From NCBI GenBank assembly GCA_028751875.1, contig CM054151.1:40275923-40339922 (forward strand): DNA of 64,000 bases, written 5' to 3'. Every line of letters starts with the position of its first letter. The first letter of the stretch is position 1. The stretch is from Rapana venosa. Its lineage: Eukaryota > Mollusca > Gastropoda > Neogastropoda > Muricidae. This document shows positions 34,590 to 51,203 of the stretch, piece by piece. The position numbers and the translations under genes were made by a program. A model generated the notes under the pieces. That model had not been told where the DNA came from, searched no databases, and saw only the letters and a program-made list of their open reading frames with translations.

Positions 34590-34935
34590 GGTGTAGCCTG
34601 GTGGTTAGAGTGATGTGCATTGCGTTCGTGATATGCAGACCGGGTTTGAATCTCATTTACGAGGATTTGTCCTCTGGAGTTAACATCAGTGCTGACTCCT
34701 TTCCTCCCCAAGTCTTTTGGTTGAGACTAAAAACTGAGGTCCCGTGTGTGAAGACATGCAGAACATCTTGTGCACATGTTAAAACCTGTTCTGCTTTTTG
34801 GAAGAGTATGCCATTGTGTGCTGGTGGGAACAGATGACAAAATTTACAAAACTACATACACACGGGGACTGGATGTAAATAAAAGCACACGAGTACTTAT
34901 TCCATTATCCACAAAACAAAAGAATAAAATCAATA
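34590..34935 (+). mobile_element. tRNA-type SINE, head 1 plus tail beta, full length
   Basis: The head is GTAGCCTGGTGGTTAGAG (A box) and CGGGTTTGAATCTC (B box). The body is TCTTTTGGTTGAGACT and AAAACCTGTTCTGCTTTTTG. Tail beta is GGGGACTGGATGTAAATAAA, GCACACGAGTACTTATTCCA. Confidence 0.88.
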
Positions 34936-37900
34936 CAGAAAATAAAAAATACCATAGAGTTCTGTGGAGTTGAAGTATTATATCCACCATCTAGATATGA
35001 CTGCTGTAGTATATGATGATGTCACAGTGATGGATGAATAAAGATTGCAACTCATTGAATATAATATTTATTTTGGTTTAGTTGCTCTCTTTCACACATG
35101 CCAGGTGACAGATCAGTATAATTTACAATAGTGTATTCAGCAATTTTGACCTTAGTGGATTTGAATCTCAATATTTATTTGACATGAAACACGGTTTTAG
35201 CCTAGAAGATGGAAAATTTTCCTGCACAATTCATCTTCAAAATAAGAGGTAGGAGAGAATGGGGAGAAGGAGAGAGAGAGACAGAGGCAGGTAGGCAGGT
35301 GGATGTGTAGCTTTGAGGTGAAAAGTAAGCAGAAATGTGTGCAGGAGCAGAAGGTTGGGTGAGAATAGTAAAGTAGGAGGGAAAAACAAGAAGTGAACTG
35401 AACTAGAAGGCAACATTTCCAACTAACATATAAATGTTTTAGTAAGTTGGGTTTTTTTAAAATAATGTTTGAAACTGTCAATGTGGAAAAGGAGGGGGAG
35501 CTGCAGATAACCTTTATATACCTGTTATGTAAAAATAATGATACGGTTGTGATTTTTTTCTATGGCCTTATTTTGTATTGAATGTACAGGACCAGCCCTT
35601 CCTTTTTTGTTTTTTAAACAGTGAATGTAAAGGACCAGCCTATTTTAGACCTTTTTTTGGTTGATGTGATTTTCAAGAGTGACAATACATTCCGCAAGAT
35701 GGGCATTCCATCCAGGTTGCCTTGGGAGCAGTGCCACTAGTAAACCTGACCAAATTCATGGCTTGTTTGTATGTGTGGAAAATATTGCTTTCCAGTATTT
35801 CATGAAGTAGATGTTGTGTGAGTTTTTCTTTTTTTGTGTGGATTTTGGATTGTGCAGAGACAGTAACTGATTTTGGGGATTTTTTTTTTTTTTGTCTGAG
35901 GAAGCTGCTATTAACTTGAAAAAAAGCAGCAGAAAAACTGCTTTTATTTCTGGTGATCATTTTCATATGTTACTTTTTCCATTTTGGACAGTGGACAATG
36001 AGCATACTGGAAATGTGTTTTAAAATAAATTATTATTTTACTCAACACTATTTTCAACTGTTTTTCAGATTTTTCATACAGGGAGTTTATGACATGAACC
36101 AGAGAGTGAGTGGGGCTTGGTTTGTTCTTTTAAGCTCATAAGTCTTGGAGACTTACCTGGGCTTAGCTGTCAAAAAACAGTTTCTATGTGAAAAACTACT
36201 CTCCAAAATTAGTGAAGTTTGTGTAAATACTGACATTTCAGTGAGAACATCTAAGCCAATTTATAGTTTTCATGTGAAGAATGTGAAGTAGATGATTATC
36301 ATTTGCCTGAAGTTCATAAATGAAGTAAAAGAGTGTTGTTGTTTTTCAATGAATATCTTTTTCATACTGAAATTTTGAGAGTTAGGAAACAGTTTACTTT
36401 GTATTCTGTTGGAGATAGTTGTTGGGAAATGCTCTGTTGTATCTTTACCATGGGTTGAGGGGGGAAAAGAGAAAAATCAGCTTCCCATCCCCCTACCCTC
36501 CTGAATGTTTTTATGTACTTGCTGATGAGCTGTCTGAGACAACTATGAGTGGATACAATCTTGGAAGTGATGCAGTTTTATTTCATATCTTTCCAGTATA
36601 TAGTGCAGAAAAAACAGGGGGAGAAAACCCTGAAACACCTCACCTATTCCTGACTCCAATTTTGGAGTTGAAGCTATTGAAAATTTGCATATGTAGCTGT
36701 TTGCCTGGATATGTTTGGTTGTTTGAAATGTTATTGATATTTTAACTTCTACTGCTGTTGAGTGTCTCAGTGTTTTTTGTTGTTCCTTTTATGAGAAACA
36801 TCTACTGAAAACCTCAAATCATGGTGAGGGAAACTGCCTCTGGACCATGGAGAGATGGTACATTGGCTTTGTTTCTAATGAACGAAGTGTCACTGCTGAG
36901 ATGTTGCTGTTGGGCGACTGCTGACCTAATGGCATAGAACCTTGTTGTTATGTCATATGTGTGTACTGTTTGATCCTCTTTCATCATGAATATTCCTTTG
37001 GAATTTTGTGTTAATTTGATGTTTCCAAATGTTTGAAAATATGTTTTTGAGGTAATGAGGACTGTAGGTTTTTGTATTTCATATTTTTGTCATCTGCAAG
37101 AGGAAAAAGAATGGATGGATTTTGGGACATAAATTATGACATGATCACTAGTTCTTACTCTGCTATTGCTGACTTCAAGCGGAAAAAGAGGGAGCAGATT
37201 GCATGACAGAAATACTGTCATGAACACTTGTTCTTTCCTGCTTGAGCAAGCTGTGGCTGGGAGGGGTTGGAAAAAAAAGGGTGGAGGGTGGAGAAGGAGG
37301 CAAAGCATTGAACAATCAGAATGAATGTTGAAGGAAGAGGATTTAAACTTTGTTTGCAAGTTTGGTATAAGGCAAGCATCATGATTTGTGAGATAATGTG
37401 AAATGATTGGTAGACCACAGGTCATGTTCATAAAGCAGTGTTAGTGATTTACATATATGTATGGTCAGTATAAGTGAAAAGTGACTCTTTTGTTACTGTT
37501 AGCCTAAAAAAGCTGTAACATGATGATGTCATTGGATCGATGCAGTTCTGTCACTACAGGAATGTCTAACTTCATAATTGTAGTCTGAAAAGTTACAATG
37601 TTCAGTTGAATGTTTGAACAGTTTTTATTGTCAGTTGCATTAATCGTGTTTGGATCCTTGATGTAGGTTCTACATCCAGACAAGTTCACTCACAGGTTAC
37701 ATACATTTTACAGCTGATTTTACATCATTCAGCTGAGTTCATCCAACATCTCTTGCCGTTTGAAATCAGGGGAAAACACTTATTTTTAAATTTTTAATTC
37801 ACGTAGTGACCATTTTCAAGTGATAGGAAAGAACTGGAATCAGTTTAAAAAATAATCATGTGTATTCTTATCCAGCAGTGAGAGAGGATTGCCACTTTTG

Positions 37901-39547
37901 GTGACAGAAAACTTTCAAAAGTGTATCAGTGCTCTCATTTATAAATAATAATACTTTTTAAAAAAAGACAACCTAGCAGGCACCCAAGGTTTCCTTGGCT
38001 CTTTGGTTTAAGCCAGCAATGAAGCATCAACCATTTGGCCTGTGTGATGTAGCATCTGTAGAAAATCTGACTGACTGTGACCCTAGGAAAACGGACAGCT
38101 GAAACCGGTTTGTTTCAATTTTAGAAATACTAGGTAGCAGTGGATTGAATAACATGGTCAGTAAACAGTGCAGAATAGTGTGAATGTCTTTTGGAATCCT
38201 GATTAACAGGACAAGGAGAAGTAGTCAGTATCCAGACAGGCAGAATACAGTGTGTTCCCATGTACTGAAGAAGGGAATACTTCTAACATTGACAGGGATG
38301 TCTCCACCCTTGAAAATATAGCTTTTAAAAAAAAATTGTCAGTACATTCCAGGAGGATGCCATTCTTACTGATGAAATGCATTCCTTGCATAAATAGTGA
38401 AATATTTCCAGACTAAAAGGACCACTTCATATTTGTGTGTAGTAAGATGCTCTGTAAGAATGCTTGCACAGTTAAGTGTCTAAAGAGTGTTTTATTTCTG
38501 AAAATGGAGACCAGATGTGACTCAAGAGGATGATGAGTGTTGCATTTCTGTTGTTGTCAATTCTTGTTCAGACATTCCTCTACATCTATGCAAATCTCTG
38601 TTTTTGATCATAAGACTACAACATTTTAAAAAACCTTTGATTTTTTTTTTTTTTTTAATTTATGCATACAGCTTGGTCATATATTTACATGCACATTTTG
38701 GTTGACAAGTTGCGAGAGAATCCAAAGCTGTTTCTCCTTCTTTTGATATTAGTGAGACTTGTATACATGTTAGATTGTAAACAGAGATTTTACTCTAGAA
38801 TCTATGAGGTCACAAATGAAATGTCCAGGCTTTTTTTTTTCTAGCAAAAGACCAGCCAACAATTGAGATTATGAGCAGAATGAGTGACTGATTTGAATCA
38901 TTGTTTCAGAGTCAGTGTTGGTCAAATGTTGGATAGATGTACACAATGTATGCTGAGTTAGTGAATACTGTATTACTTGTATTTTTCAAGTTGATATATA
39001 TGTCAGAATTTCACACCAGTGCGTTTTAACAGTATGTTCTGTTTATTCATGAACAAAACTGTCAACTTTCTTTTCTTTCAAGAGTAGGAAGAGTGGGTGC
39101 AGGGAATAGGAGAATGACATCAGTCTGTATATATGTATATGTCTGAATAGATGTATTAATATATTTTATATGGTTTTTGTCCCATCCAGATGCTACTGCT
39201 GAAAATGGGAGGGCTGTTACAGAATCAAACCATGAGCTAATGATTTGATTGAATTATGCACTCTGGTTATAAGCTGATTTCACACTGCTGAGTTGGTTGA
39301 CATCACAAGCATGTTTATATTCAACACTTTTTCTTCTTTAGAAGTATATATATATAATTTGTACATACACCTTTTTCAATGGCAGTTTTCCTGTGTGATG
39401 GAAGTATGTGTGAAATTTGGGCAAACTGCTAAATGTCTGCATCCAGATGAAGTGTGATACATTCTCTCTTTTTTTTCAATTTAAGTTTGTCCTTTTGTAC
39501 CTTATTTCCATATTGCACACACTTTTGGGTGCAGAAATGAAAAGAAA

Positions 39548-39553
39548 ATAAAT
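39548..39553 (+). terminator. Candidate poly(A) signal for castor
   Basis: AATAAA in an AT-rich context about 7.2 kb past the stop. Further signals at 39685 and 42710 are equally possible. Confidence 0.3.
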
Positions 39554-40256
39554 CTGCATATATATGAGCAGAGATTTTTTGCTACTGCTTTTTATTCTTT
39601 TAAATTAATGAAAATGCATGTTGTAGACACTTTTATCCTGTAAAGGCCTGTCTTATGTCTTATATTGATCATAAAATCCATTAAAATAAATGATTCAGAA
39701 AAGAAAACAGGGTTTTGAGTAATAATCTTGTAATATCATAAATGTGCAAGTACTATATTTATGAAGCAGATCAGTTTTTTTAAATCCAATTGTTTTGTGA
39801 AACATGATGAGGATGGTAATGTACTGGTGGACACTTTTCACTTCTTTGAACCGTTTCATCCAGATCAAGTTGTTTTTTTAGGGTTTTTTTCAAAAGTGAT
39901 GTTGGACTAACTGGGGACTTGCTTGCTTGTAGAAAATACAAGGGTGATTGGTATAAGTTGAGATGTAAATGTATCCTGCATGTGGAGTAAGTAATAACTT
40001 AAAGTAGCACGTCTCAGTGTGTTTGCATATTGTGTTGAAAATATTGTTCCAAAACGCTGTACTAGTATCAGTTACATGGCTGTCACTTTGTTAACACCAA
40101 TAGGATAAAGCAATAAAGAACAACCATGTAGATATATCATGTACTTCAATTTGATGTGTAAGTGTAGAATCATTTGATCTGTGTGCCAGAGACAAGACTA
40201 TATATATGTGTGTGTGAGAGAGTGATTTGGGGCAATGTATACCTGTGTGTTTGCCA

Positions 40257-40288
<32 letters not shown>

Positions 40289-41666
40289 CAGAGAAAGGAG
40301 GAGGGGGTATATACACCAGAGAGATAGGAAGAAAAACTGTATAATTGTACAGTTGTGTGAAAGAAACATTGGATGTGCAGTCAGATTAACAGAACAGCCT
40401 TCGGTTGCCTACAATCAGCTGAACATTGTTGCTTGATCAGTTGTGCATTGTTTGAAAGGTGAAAACATTTCTGAAGTTCATATTTTAAATCCTTATTCTG
40501 CTTAGCCCTCGTGTACTGGTATGTAATCTGCTTGGCTCTTTTATGCATGCGTACCTGTTATTAAATTATTTCTACTCTTTGTTTTATTTTTTTACTTAAT
40601 CGCTTCCCTCATCTATCCCTGTTTTTAGCAAACTTCTGCTTTGTCTTGTCATCATAATTTTCAGAGTTTGAATTACTCATCATTAGTGTTATTGTTGTTA
40701 AAACTTTGAAATGATTTTAAACAATTTCCTGCCAAGTAATGTTAGGATCATGTTCATGCTTTTCTTCTCCCCCCCCCCCCCCCCCCTTCCCCAGCTCTTT
40801 AAAAAAGAAGTTAACTGTTCATAAAAACATTCTTTATGTTTTGATATTGTCAAAATTTCCATTGAAGGCCAACTGCTCAGCAGAACAGTTGATTTTTCTG
40901 TAAATTTTTTTATCCAATCCCTGCACAATATATTTATATTTCAGAAGGGATAGAAGTTGCTGATTATCAAAGTTTACAAGTAATTCATTGCTGTATGTGA
41001 AGGTATACGAAGTAATACATTACTGATGTGAATGTGTACCAGATAAAATAGTACAAAACACCAAGGTGTGCAAACTTTGCCAGACATCAAAGCTGCCTTT
41101 GTCTATTTTTGTCTATGTTATATTCTTCTCTATCCACAACGAAAAAGAAAATCTTGAACAAAACACATTTACTGAGATCCGTCCATTGTGTTCTCTTACC
41201 ATTTAAGTTGTCTTTGTATGCGCTGTGTATGCAACATAACTTATGGCCCTCACAGTCAGTTGGGCTGTAATATGTATATGTATGAATGAAGGGACAAATA
41301 TCTTCTGTTTATACATGTTATGCAATCTGGAAGAAGCAGTCATCATAATTTTCAAGGCAGAATTAAACTTTTGCGTCAGATTTTGTAATTTTTTAGTTTC
41401 TAACTGCATCTAAAGTGGGCATTTTGCTATATGGGAAATCATGACAGAGATTTAAGAGAAATAGTCTATGAAATATGAAGTGTATGCTTATATTTCATTA
41501 ACCATTTGAAGCAGTATGATTGATATTCCTTCCAGTTCCACATGTGAAATCAAGGAATTATGGGGGGAAAAGGAGAGAAAAAAATGGAGCGAGCATATGA
41601 AAGACAGGCATATAATTATACTGATCCCTAAAAAAAAAATTTTATGAGCAGTTCAGACCTTAGATT

Positions 41667-41765
41667 TCCTTGAAGGCGGAATACAGCCACCTTAACGGTG
41701 GACAAAAAGTCACATATGCAAAATCTCGCCATTGGTTAACTTTGGAGTTCTAGCTGAGAAATGAA
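41667..41765 (+). mobile_element. SINE tail alpha, solo copy
   Basis: CCTTGAAGGCGGAATACAGC through CGCCATTGGTTAAC to TAGCTGAGAAATG, followed by AAACAAACAAAAAAA. Confidence 0.82.
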
Positions 41766-42709
41766 ACAAACAAAAAAAGACCTTTGATTGTTGTCCAGTA
41801 AAACATCCTGTGTCATTGATACGTATCCCTGAATGATAGAGACTTTTACTGCTGATGCTGACTACATGCAGTTTCAGCATTTGTTTGTTAGTGTATGCAT
41901 GCAAACACAAGACACACGACTTCACCCAGAGAGGGATGGAAAGAATACTATAGCAGAGGAGTTTGAGTTCATGTGTGCATGCTTGTCTGCATTAACACAA
42001 ATGTTGGGAGTTGAAGTCAAGTCACAATCACCTGTATGGTATTGATAACCGTTTTTTATGACTTTGTTTGAAATATTGTGTTTGAAATGTTGTTTCTGGG
42101 AATATCTGTCCCTTTTATCTCTCTCCTGCTCATTGTTTAAGAGTTGTTGACCGAGTGTATTCTTCATGTAAGCAGCTATTAATTTTGCCCTTACATATAT
42201 ACCAAGCATGTTATCAGCTGCTTGAATTTTTTTTTATAGCTGGCGCTGTTCACCATCAGTGGCCAAACCACTGCTGTACTGTTTAAAGAATTAAAGCAAA
42301 AAGGATTTTATTGTTCACAACTGGATTTTTCACTTTGTAACACTGCTGCGCCCATTCTTTTTAAAACCCACCAGATGCATTCCATGTATAATTCCTACTT
42401 TTTTGTCACTGTGGCCATATTGTTGGTGAATATTGTTCTTGTTCACTGTGTGGCTAAATTATCGTTCACTGCTGAAGAAAGAAGTGGCCTCACTTTTGTT
42501 TAGAACATGGGGGAAAATTCACATTGTTGAAGAAAAATGTATTGGTGTTCATTCTGTGAGTAGGATATTGGTAGGGAAAAAAAAGTAAATGTGGGTTTGG
42601 TTTTTACAATGTTTCTTCTTGGTGTGATTTTGAGTGCATGTATATTATGCTATAGTCAGTTAAATGGTTTATATTGTTTTCTGCTTGTTATGTTCTGTAG
42701 AAGCTTAAC

Positions 42710-42715
42710 AATAAA
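42710..42715 (+). terminator. Candidate distal poly(A) signal
   Basis: AATAAA shortly before the repeat-rich block resumes at about 43 kb. Confidence 0.25.
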
Positions 42716-43059
42716 GAAAACTTGAGTGTGAAGAATACTGTCACAGTGAATCTGTTCACGAAAAAATTGTATGCTAACGGTGATGTCACTGGTTATAATT
42801 TTCCTACATTTTACTTAATAATCCATTTTTGAGTATTTTGTGGAGGTTGTTGATGCAGTCTAGACTTGTATACATGTGTTGTGCAAAGTATTGCCTTGGA
42901 CTGCTGTTTCATCATTCCATTCTGTTTTTAAAGTACAAACATTTTAACTTCACTTGTGTAACAGTCATCATTGTCTTTACTGTTTGAGTGATAATATAAA
43001 CAGATCATTTTCATGAAATTTGATTCTGGTGTGCATTTATTATACTTGAGAATGCAAGT

Positions 43060-43109
43060 TTGGAAAGTGTGTGTGTGTGTGTGTGTGTGTGTAGGTGTGG
43101 AGAGAGAGT

Positions 43110-43158
<49 letters not shown>

Positions 43159-44250
43159 TGTGCACACTTGCATGTTTTTCTTCTTGTTTGTGTGCACATG
43201 CACTCATGCACGTGTTCAGGCACATGCATATGTGAGTGTGCAAGTGTCTGTAAAAATGCATTCATCATAATTTAGTGAAGAAAAAACATTTTGAAACAAA
43301 ATGAATCAAATGTTAATATTCACATTTCAAGCTCTTTTGATTGAAAGACAAGGTACAGCAGACTATATCCCATAAACATTCATGTTTATTAAACACTTGA
43401 GAGAAAAATAACAATAATAAAAGAGCGCCTGATTAGCATACTTCTAGCATGTGTAGAGCTCTGGGTAGTATATGGTAGAAGGAAAAAAGCTAAGATCACA
43501 CACACACACTGTCAAACACACTGCATACACTCCACACACACACACTGTTTGTGTGTGAGTTAACAGCCTATGAAACAAACTGCTAAGGAGAACTAAGGAG
43601 AATTGAGAACACACACGCTCACACACACATACAGACATTCAAACCTGCGCATGCACACACACTCACGCTCGCACATATATAAACACGCACTCATACAGGC
43701 AGGCATGCACGCACACACACACTCACATGCGCGCTTGCTCACGCACATACATATATAAGCATGCGCGTGCGCACACACACACACACTTTCACTCACACAG
43801 AACACACACACACACTCATACACATAGACATACACACTCACACACGCATGCATTGATGCTCACGTGCTTACTATTTCACACACATTCTCTCTCTATCTCT
43901 CTCTGTGTCACACACACACACATGCACGCATGCACACATAGTCATACACACACTCTCACTCACACGCACATACAACACACACACACATACAAACTCACAT
44001 ACAGGCACACACACACTCATACACACACACGTATGCATACTCACACACGTACCATCAATGTACCATCTGGAAATAAAAGTTTGACTTTGACGTACATACA
44101 TACATACATTCACACACACATCCACCCCCTTCCCCATACACACTCATACACACACTCATGTCTGATATCACTATTTAGTGGAAGGACGTTAAACTGAAGA
44201 ACTAACACACACTGTCACACACACACGTTACACACACACACAGAACTTTT
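43060..44250. repeat. TG, GA and long interrupted CA cluster
   Basis: TG (43066-43092), GA (43107-43153) and an interrupted CA-rich region (43498-44250) with many CACG/CATG variants. The open frames inside translate only as HTHT or VCVC repeats. Confidence 0.9.
44160..44205 (+). mobile_element. LINE 3'-tail fragment (tail gamma)
   Basis: CTGATATCACTATTTAGTGG, AAGGACGTTAAACTGAAGA, then an ACTAACAC end. It sits inside the CA cluster, as do other tail-gamma copies. Confidence 0.75.
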
Positions 44251-44404
44251 TTTTTTAAATCACCAAAGCATTACTACTGCAAGTTACTTAATGAAACATT
44301 AAGAACAGGTTGTAACAACTTTGAGTTAGTTGATGACGAAGGATAGAATGTCTTTCCTTCATATATGTTTGTGGGGATTTTAAAATATGTTGGTAATTTT
44401 TTTG

Positions 44405-44510
44405 TTCCTTGGTTCGAGCTCAGAGGTTCACCAATGGTGAGATTTTTGCATATGTTTCTGTTCCCCCCACCCACCCACCATTTAGGTAGCTGCATTCTGA
44501 CTTCAGGGAT
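44405..44510 (-). mobile_element. SINE tail alpha, solo copy
   Basis: Inverted tail alpha: GAGCTCAGAGGTTCACCAAT, CATTTAGGTAGCTGCATTCT, CTTCAGGGAT. Confidence 0.8.
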
Positions 44511-44737
44511 ATTATGAAGTCTTGTATACGTGCAAAAAAACAATCTTACCTTCCAATTTCTGATCAGGAACATTAATACAAAACAGCTATGTGACGAATA
44601 ATGGATGGAGTGAGTTTAAGTACATGTTATATTAAGGTCCCACATGCAATTTTTATTTAGCACACCTAAACGACCCTATGAAGTCCTTCACAAAATTCTG
44701 TAGAAAAGCAAAAGCCTACCATATCAAAAAGAAATTC

Positions 44738-44845
44738 CCTGAAGATGAAATGTGGCTACATTAATGGTGGTAAAAACGGTTGCATATGTAAAATTTCACC
44801 ATTGGTGAACCTCAGTGCTCTAGCTGAGGAAGAGAAGGGTGGGGG
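44738..44845 (+). mobile_element. SINE tail alpha, solo copy
   Basis: CCTGAAGATGAAATGTGGCT through CACCATTGGTGAACC to CTAGCTGAGGAAG, followed by a G-run. It is the inverse orientation of the copy 230 bases upstream. Confidence 0.82.
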
Positions 44846-44921
44846 GGGGGGGGGGGAAGAAGGAAAAAAGACATAAGTACATAAAAAGTAAAGAGTAAAG
44901 GTATCCCATAACCTATATTAA

Positions 44922-45172
44922 GGTCGTAGGGGAGCGAGGCGTCGGAGACCTCAATTCTCTAGGGCCAGCGTATTGAGGGCAGCGCCCATCTCCTCTCCCT
45001 CGCTGCTTTACCTTCCCTGACCCTAAAGAGGGCAGGTACCCATTTACAGCTGGGTGAACTGGGGGAACTGTACTGAAGCCAAGGCGCGAAAACGGTCACC
45101 CATCCAATTAGTAACCACGCTTGACGCTGCTTAACTTGGCTGGGGGAAAGCGAGTGCTCCAACCACCATAAG
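44922..45172 (-). mobile_element. 5S-rRNA-derived SINE (SINE3-like)
   Basis: The minus strand near 45150-45095 reads AAGTTAAGCAGCGTCAAGCG, then GGTTACTAATTGGATGGGTG and ACC. This matches the 3' half of 5S rRNA (AAGCTAAGCAGGGTC, GGTTAGTACTTGGATGGGAG), including the internal promoter C-box region. A non-5S body follows (CCCTCTTTAGGGTCAGGGAA, AATTGAGGTCTCC). The body recurs on the plus strand at 48120-48280 without the 5S head. It lies just 3' of the MKRN2OS-like gene on the same strand. Confidence 0.85.
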
Positions 45173-45430
45173 TACATAATGCCACCAAAAAAAACCCCCA
45201 AGCAACAAGAGGCACAAACACAAAAAAGCCAAATAAAAAAACTGAACAAAATTTCTGAACCAAAACTTTCCCCTTCTTCCCAAAACCCAACCAGAAGCAA
45301 TGGTGGCATAATAATATCTGTGGAGCTGCTCTCTTCCATGAGAGAAACACAGCAAGAAATTAACTAAGGCAGAGAGTTCAGTTTTGAGAACAATAACTAC
45401 TCCAAACGAACTGGATTTTCCTTTAGTCTT

Positions 45431-45436
45431 TTTATT
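45431..45436 (-). terminator. Candidate poly(A) signal for MKRN2OS-like gene
   Basis: The minus strand reads AATAAA about 275 bases past the stop at 45710. It lies beside a tail-beta SINE fragment, which may itself supply the A-rich sequence. Confidence 0.3.
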
Positions 45437-45464
45437 TAAAAACAAAAACAAACCCACACCATCT

Positions 45465-45600
45465 TTTATTCTTTTACTTCCAGAACAATGGAATAAGCAC
45501 TCAAGTTTGTGTTTTTTTAACATGCAGTCCCTACGTACATACTGTTTTGTGAATTTAATTATCCAATCCCATCAGTACAAATGGTCTATATTCTATAAAT
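45465..45600 (-). mobile_element. SINE tail beta with part of body 1
   Basis: Inverted tail beta (AATGGAATAAGCACTCAAG, ACATGCAGTCCCTACG) followed by inverted body remnants. It lies within the predicted 3' UTR of the MKRN2OS-like gene. Confidence 0.65.
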
Positions 45601-45709
45601 CACATTCTATAAATCCTGGAGGGCTTTCAACGTACCATACCAGGGCCTCTGGAGTTGCTACCTTAGCATACGATGAAGAAGAGAACACTCTATATGTGTT
45701 ATATCCATA

Positions 45710-49476
<3,767 letters not shown>

Positions 49477-50700
49477 CCTATGGTGGTGGGTTTATAATTA
49501 TATCACAAATTGCCAGGTACAGGACAGGTGCCAGGACTCTCTTCTTTCTTACTAGTTCTCATAGAATTGTCAATATAGTTCCGCTCCACCAGACTGTTGT
49601 CATGGTTTCCTGAAAAAAGACATAACAGATCTATTTTAGCGGGATGGGATAGCCCAGTGGTTAGAGTGCTGAGCTCATGATCTGATGGGCCAGGTTCAAG
49701 CCTGGTTAAAGGATGTTGTATTAAATTATTTATTTTCAGAACAAAAAATGTATACTTAGGGGGCTTTGGCCAACAATTTTAAAAACACAATGAACAATGA
49801 GCAAAACTAGGAAATAGCTGTATGCCTCATGTGCGCACTTTGCTTTGTACTTACAGTTACAGTACTCTCTCTCTCTCTGTCACCCTCTCTCTGAGTCTCT
49901 CTCTCTCTCTGAGGAGAAGACCTCTCTCTCTCCTCTCTCTCTTAATCAGTCAGTGTTAACATGTATACCAACTCCACTCCCCTGAAAGTCTTTTGGATGA
50001 GATTATAAACCAATGTCCCATGTGCAAACACATGTAAAACATCTTGCACACATAGTAAAACCTGCTCTGCCTTTTGGAAGAGTAAGCCATTTGTTTCAGT
50101 GGGACAGATAACAAAGATTTAGGAAACTGTGTGTACATACTACATGGGGACTGGATGTAAAACCACACAACGTCACAAATGCTTTTAGTTATTGTATTTA
50201 TTGAAACAGAATAATAATAGTAAAAATGACAACAAAACAACCACACACACACACAAGGGAGTGAGATAAAGTATGGCAGTGACAAAGGCAGAGATCGGAC
50301 AGCCCTCCTCCCCTCACAAATGACCATACAGACTATTGTATTATCAGTAATACTGTCAAAATATCTTAAAGAATTCTAATATTGAGCAAAACCCTTGTCT
50401 AACTCTAAGTAGACTAAAATTAATGACTGTAAACTAGAGATGAGCACTTAAATTCCTCGCTTCTAGATAATTATTGTTATGATTTCTCCTTACGATAGTT
50501 CTGCGAACTGTGTGTTTTTGTTTTTTTAATCCGACAAGCTGCTGGTTGAACTCACATGGCAAAAAACACACAGAACTTTTGATAACATGTACAGACGTAC
50601 AGGTCTTTCTCTTTGACAGGTGTGACACAGAGACATTAGCCTGATCTCCCTTACATAACTCTTCCATTAAAAGAAATACAAACGCTAACAACAAGCAAGC
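49477..50700. promoter_or_regulatory. Divergent intergenic region between MKRN2OS-like and PPIH
   Basis: The two genes start 1.2 kb apart and point away from each other, so promoter elements for both should lie here. No TATA box or other motif could be assigned. A split SINE occupies 49640-50165, with CT tracts at 49865-49945. The 260 bases next to the PPIH start are repeat-free. Confidence 0.4.
49640..50165 (+). mobile_element. tRNA-type SINE, head 1 plus part of tail beta, interrupted
   Basis: The head is GGATAGCCCAGTGGTTAGAG and GGCCAGGTTCAAGCC (49645-49710). The body resumes at about 49950 (AGTCTTTTGGATGAGATT, AAAACCTGCTCTGCCTTTTG), then comes GGGGACTGGATGTAAAA. About 240 foreign bases including CT tracts separate the head from the body. 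Confidence 0.75.
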
Positions 50701-50766
50701 ATGGCGTTGCAGAAAGAAGATTCGAACAACCCGGTTGTTTTCTTCGACATTTCTATTGGAAACACA
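50701..50766 (+). CDS. PPIH: PPIH exon 1
   Basis: Start codon to the donor GTAAGT; 22 codons, phase 0 out. Encodes [20 protein letters not shown] plus NT. Confidence 0.93.
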
Positions 50767-50950
50767 GTAAGTTTGTGTACTTACATTCAGTATGTGGCAG
50801 TATCGTTATTTTTTCCCTGCACGGGAAAAAAAATTGAGCATCCGTACGCATCTGTAACACTGTAAAGATCGAACTCTCTCTCACTGGTCTCAGCCTCTGT
50901 CTCTCCATCCAAGGCCCCTTTCAATTTCACCCTCACGTTTGGACGCGCGT

Positions 50951-51037
<87 letters not shown>

Positions 51038-51163
51038 TACACTCTCTCTCTCACAGTCACACACACACACAAAGTCACACATGCACACACACTACACACA
51101 CAAAGTCACTAAGTGATTCACAGTCTCTCCCTCTCTCTCTCTCTGACTCGCTTCTCTCTCTGA

Positions 51164-51203
<40 letters not shown>

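Larger units (their letters stand above)
32312..42720 (+). other. Probable long castor 3' UTR and flank, no further exons
   Basis: This 10.4 kb has no coding frame with family resemblance and far fewer microsatellites than the rest of the window. Candidate poly(A) signals AATAAA are at 39548-39553, 39685-39690 and 42710-42715. Insertions are a SINE (34590-34935), two tail-alpha fragments (33852-33949, 41667-41765) and short G or C runs (33464-33481, 40771-40786). The extent of the UTR is inference. Confidence 0.5.

Noticed and set aside
34592..34665. tRNA gene
   Set aside because: A- and B-box-like words are present but there is no cloverleaf, and a SINE body follows.
43593..44197. 156-codon frame and its antisense partner
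   Set aside because: CA-cluster translation only (HTHT, VCVC).
45090..45165. 5S rRNA gene
   Set aside because: Only the 3' half is present, diverged and fused to a repeated body; a SINE head, not a gene.
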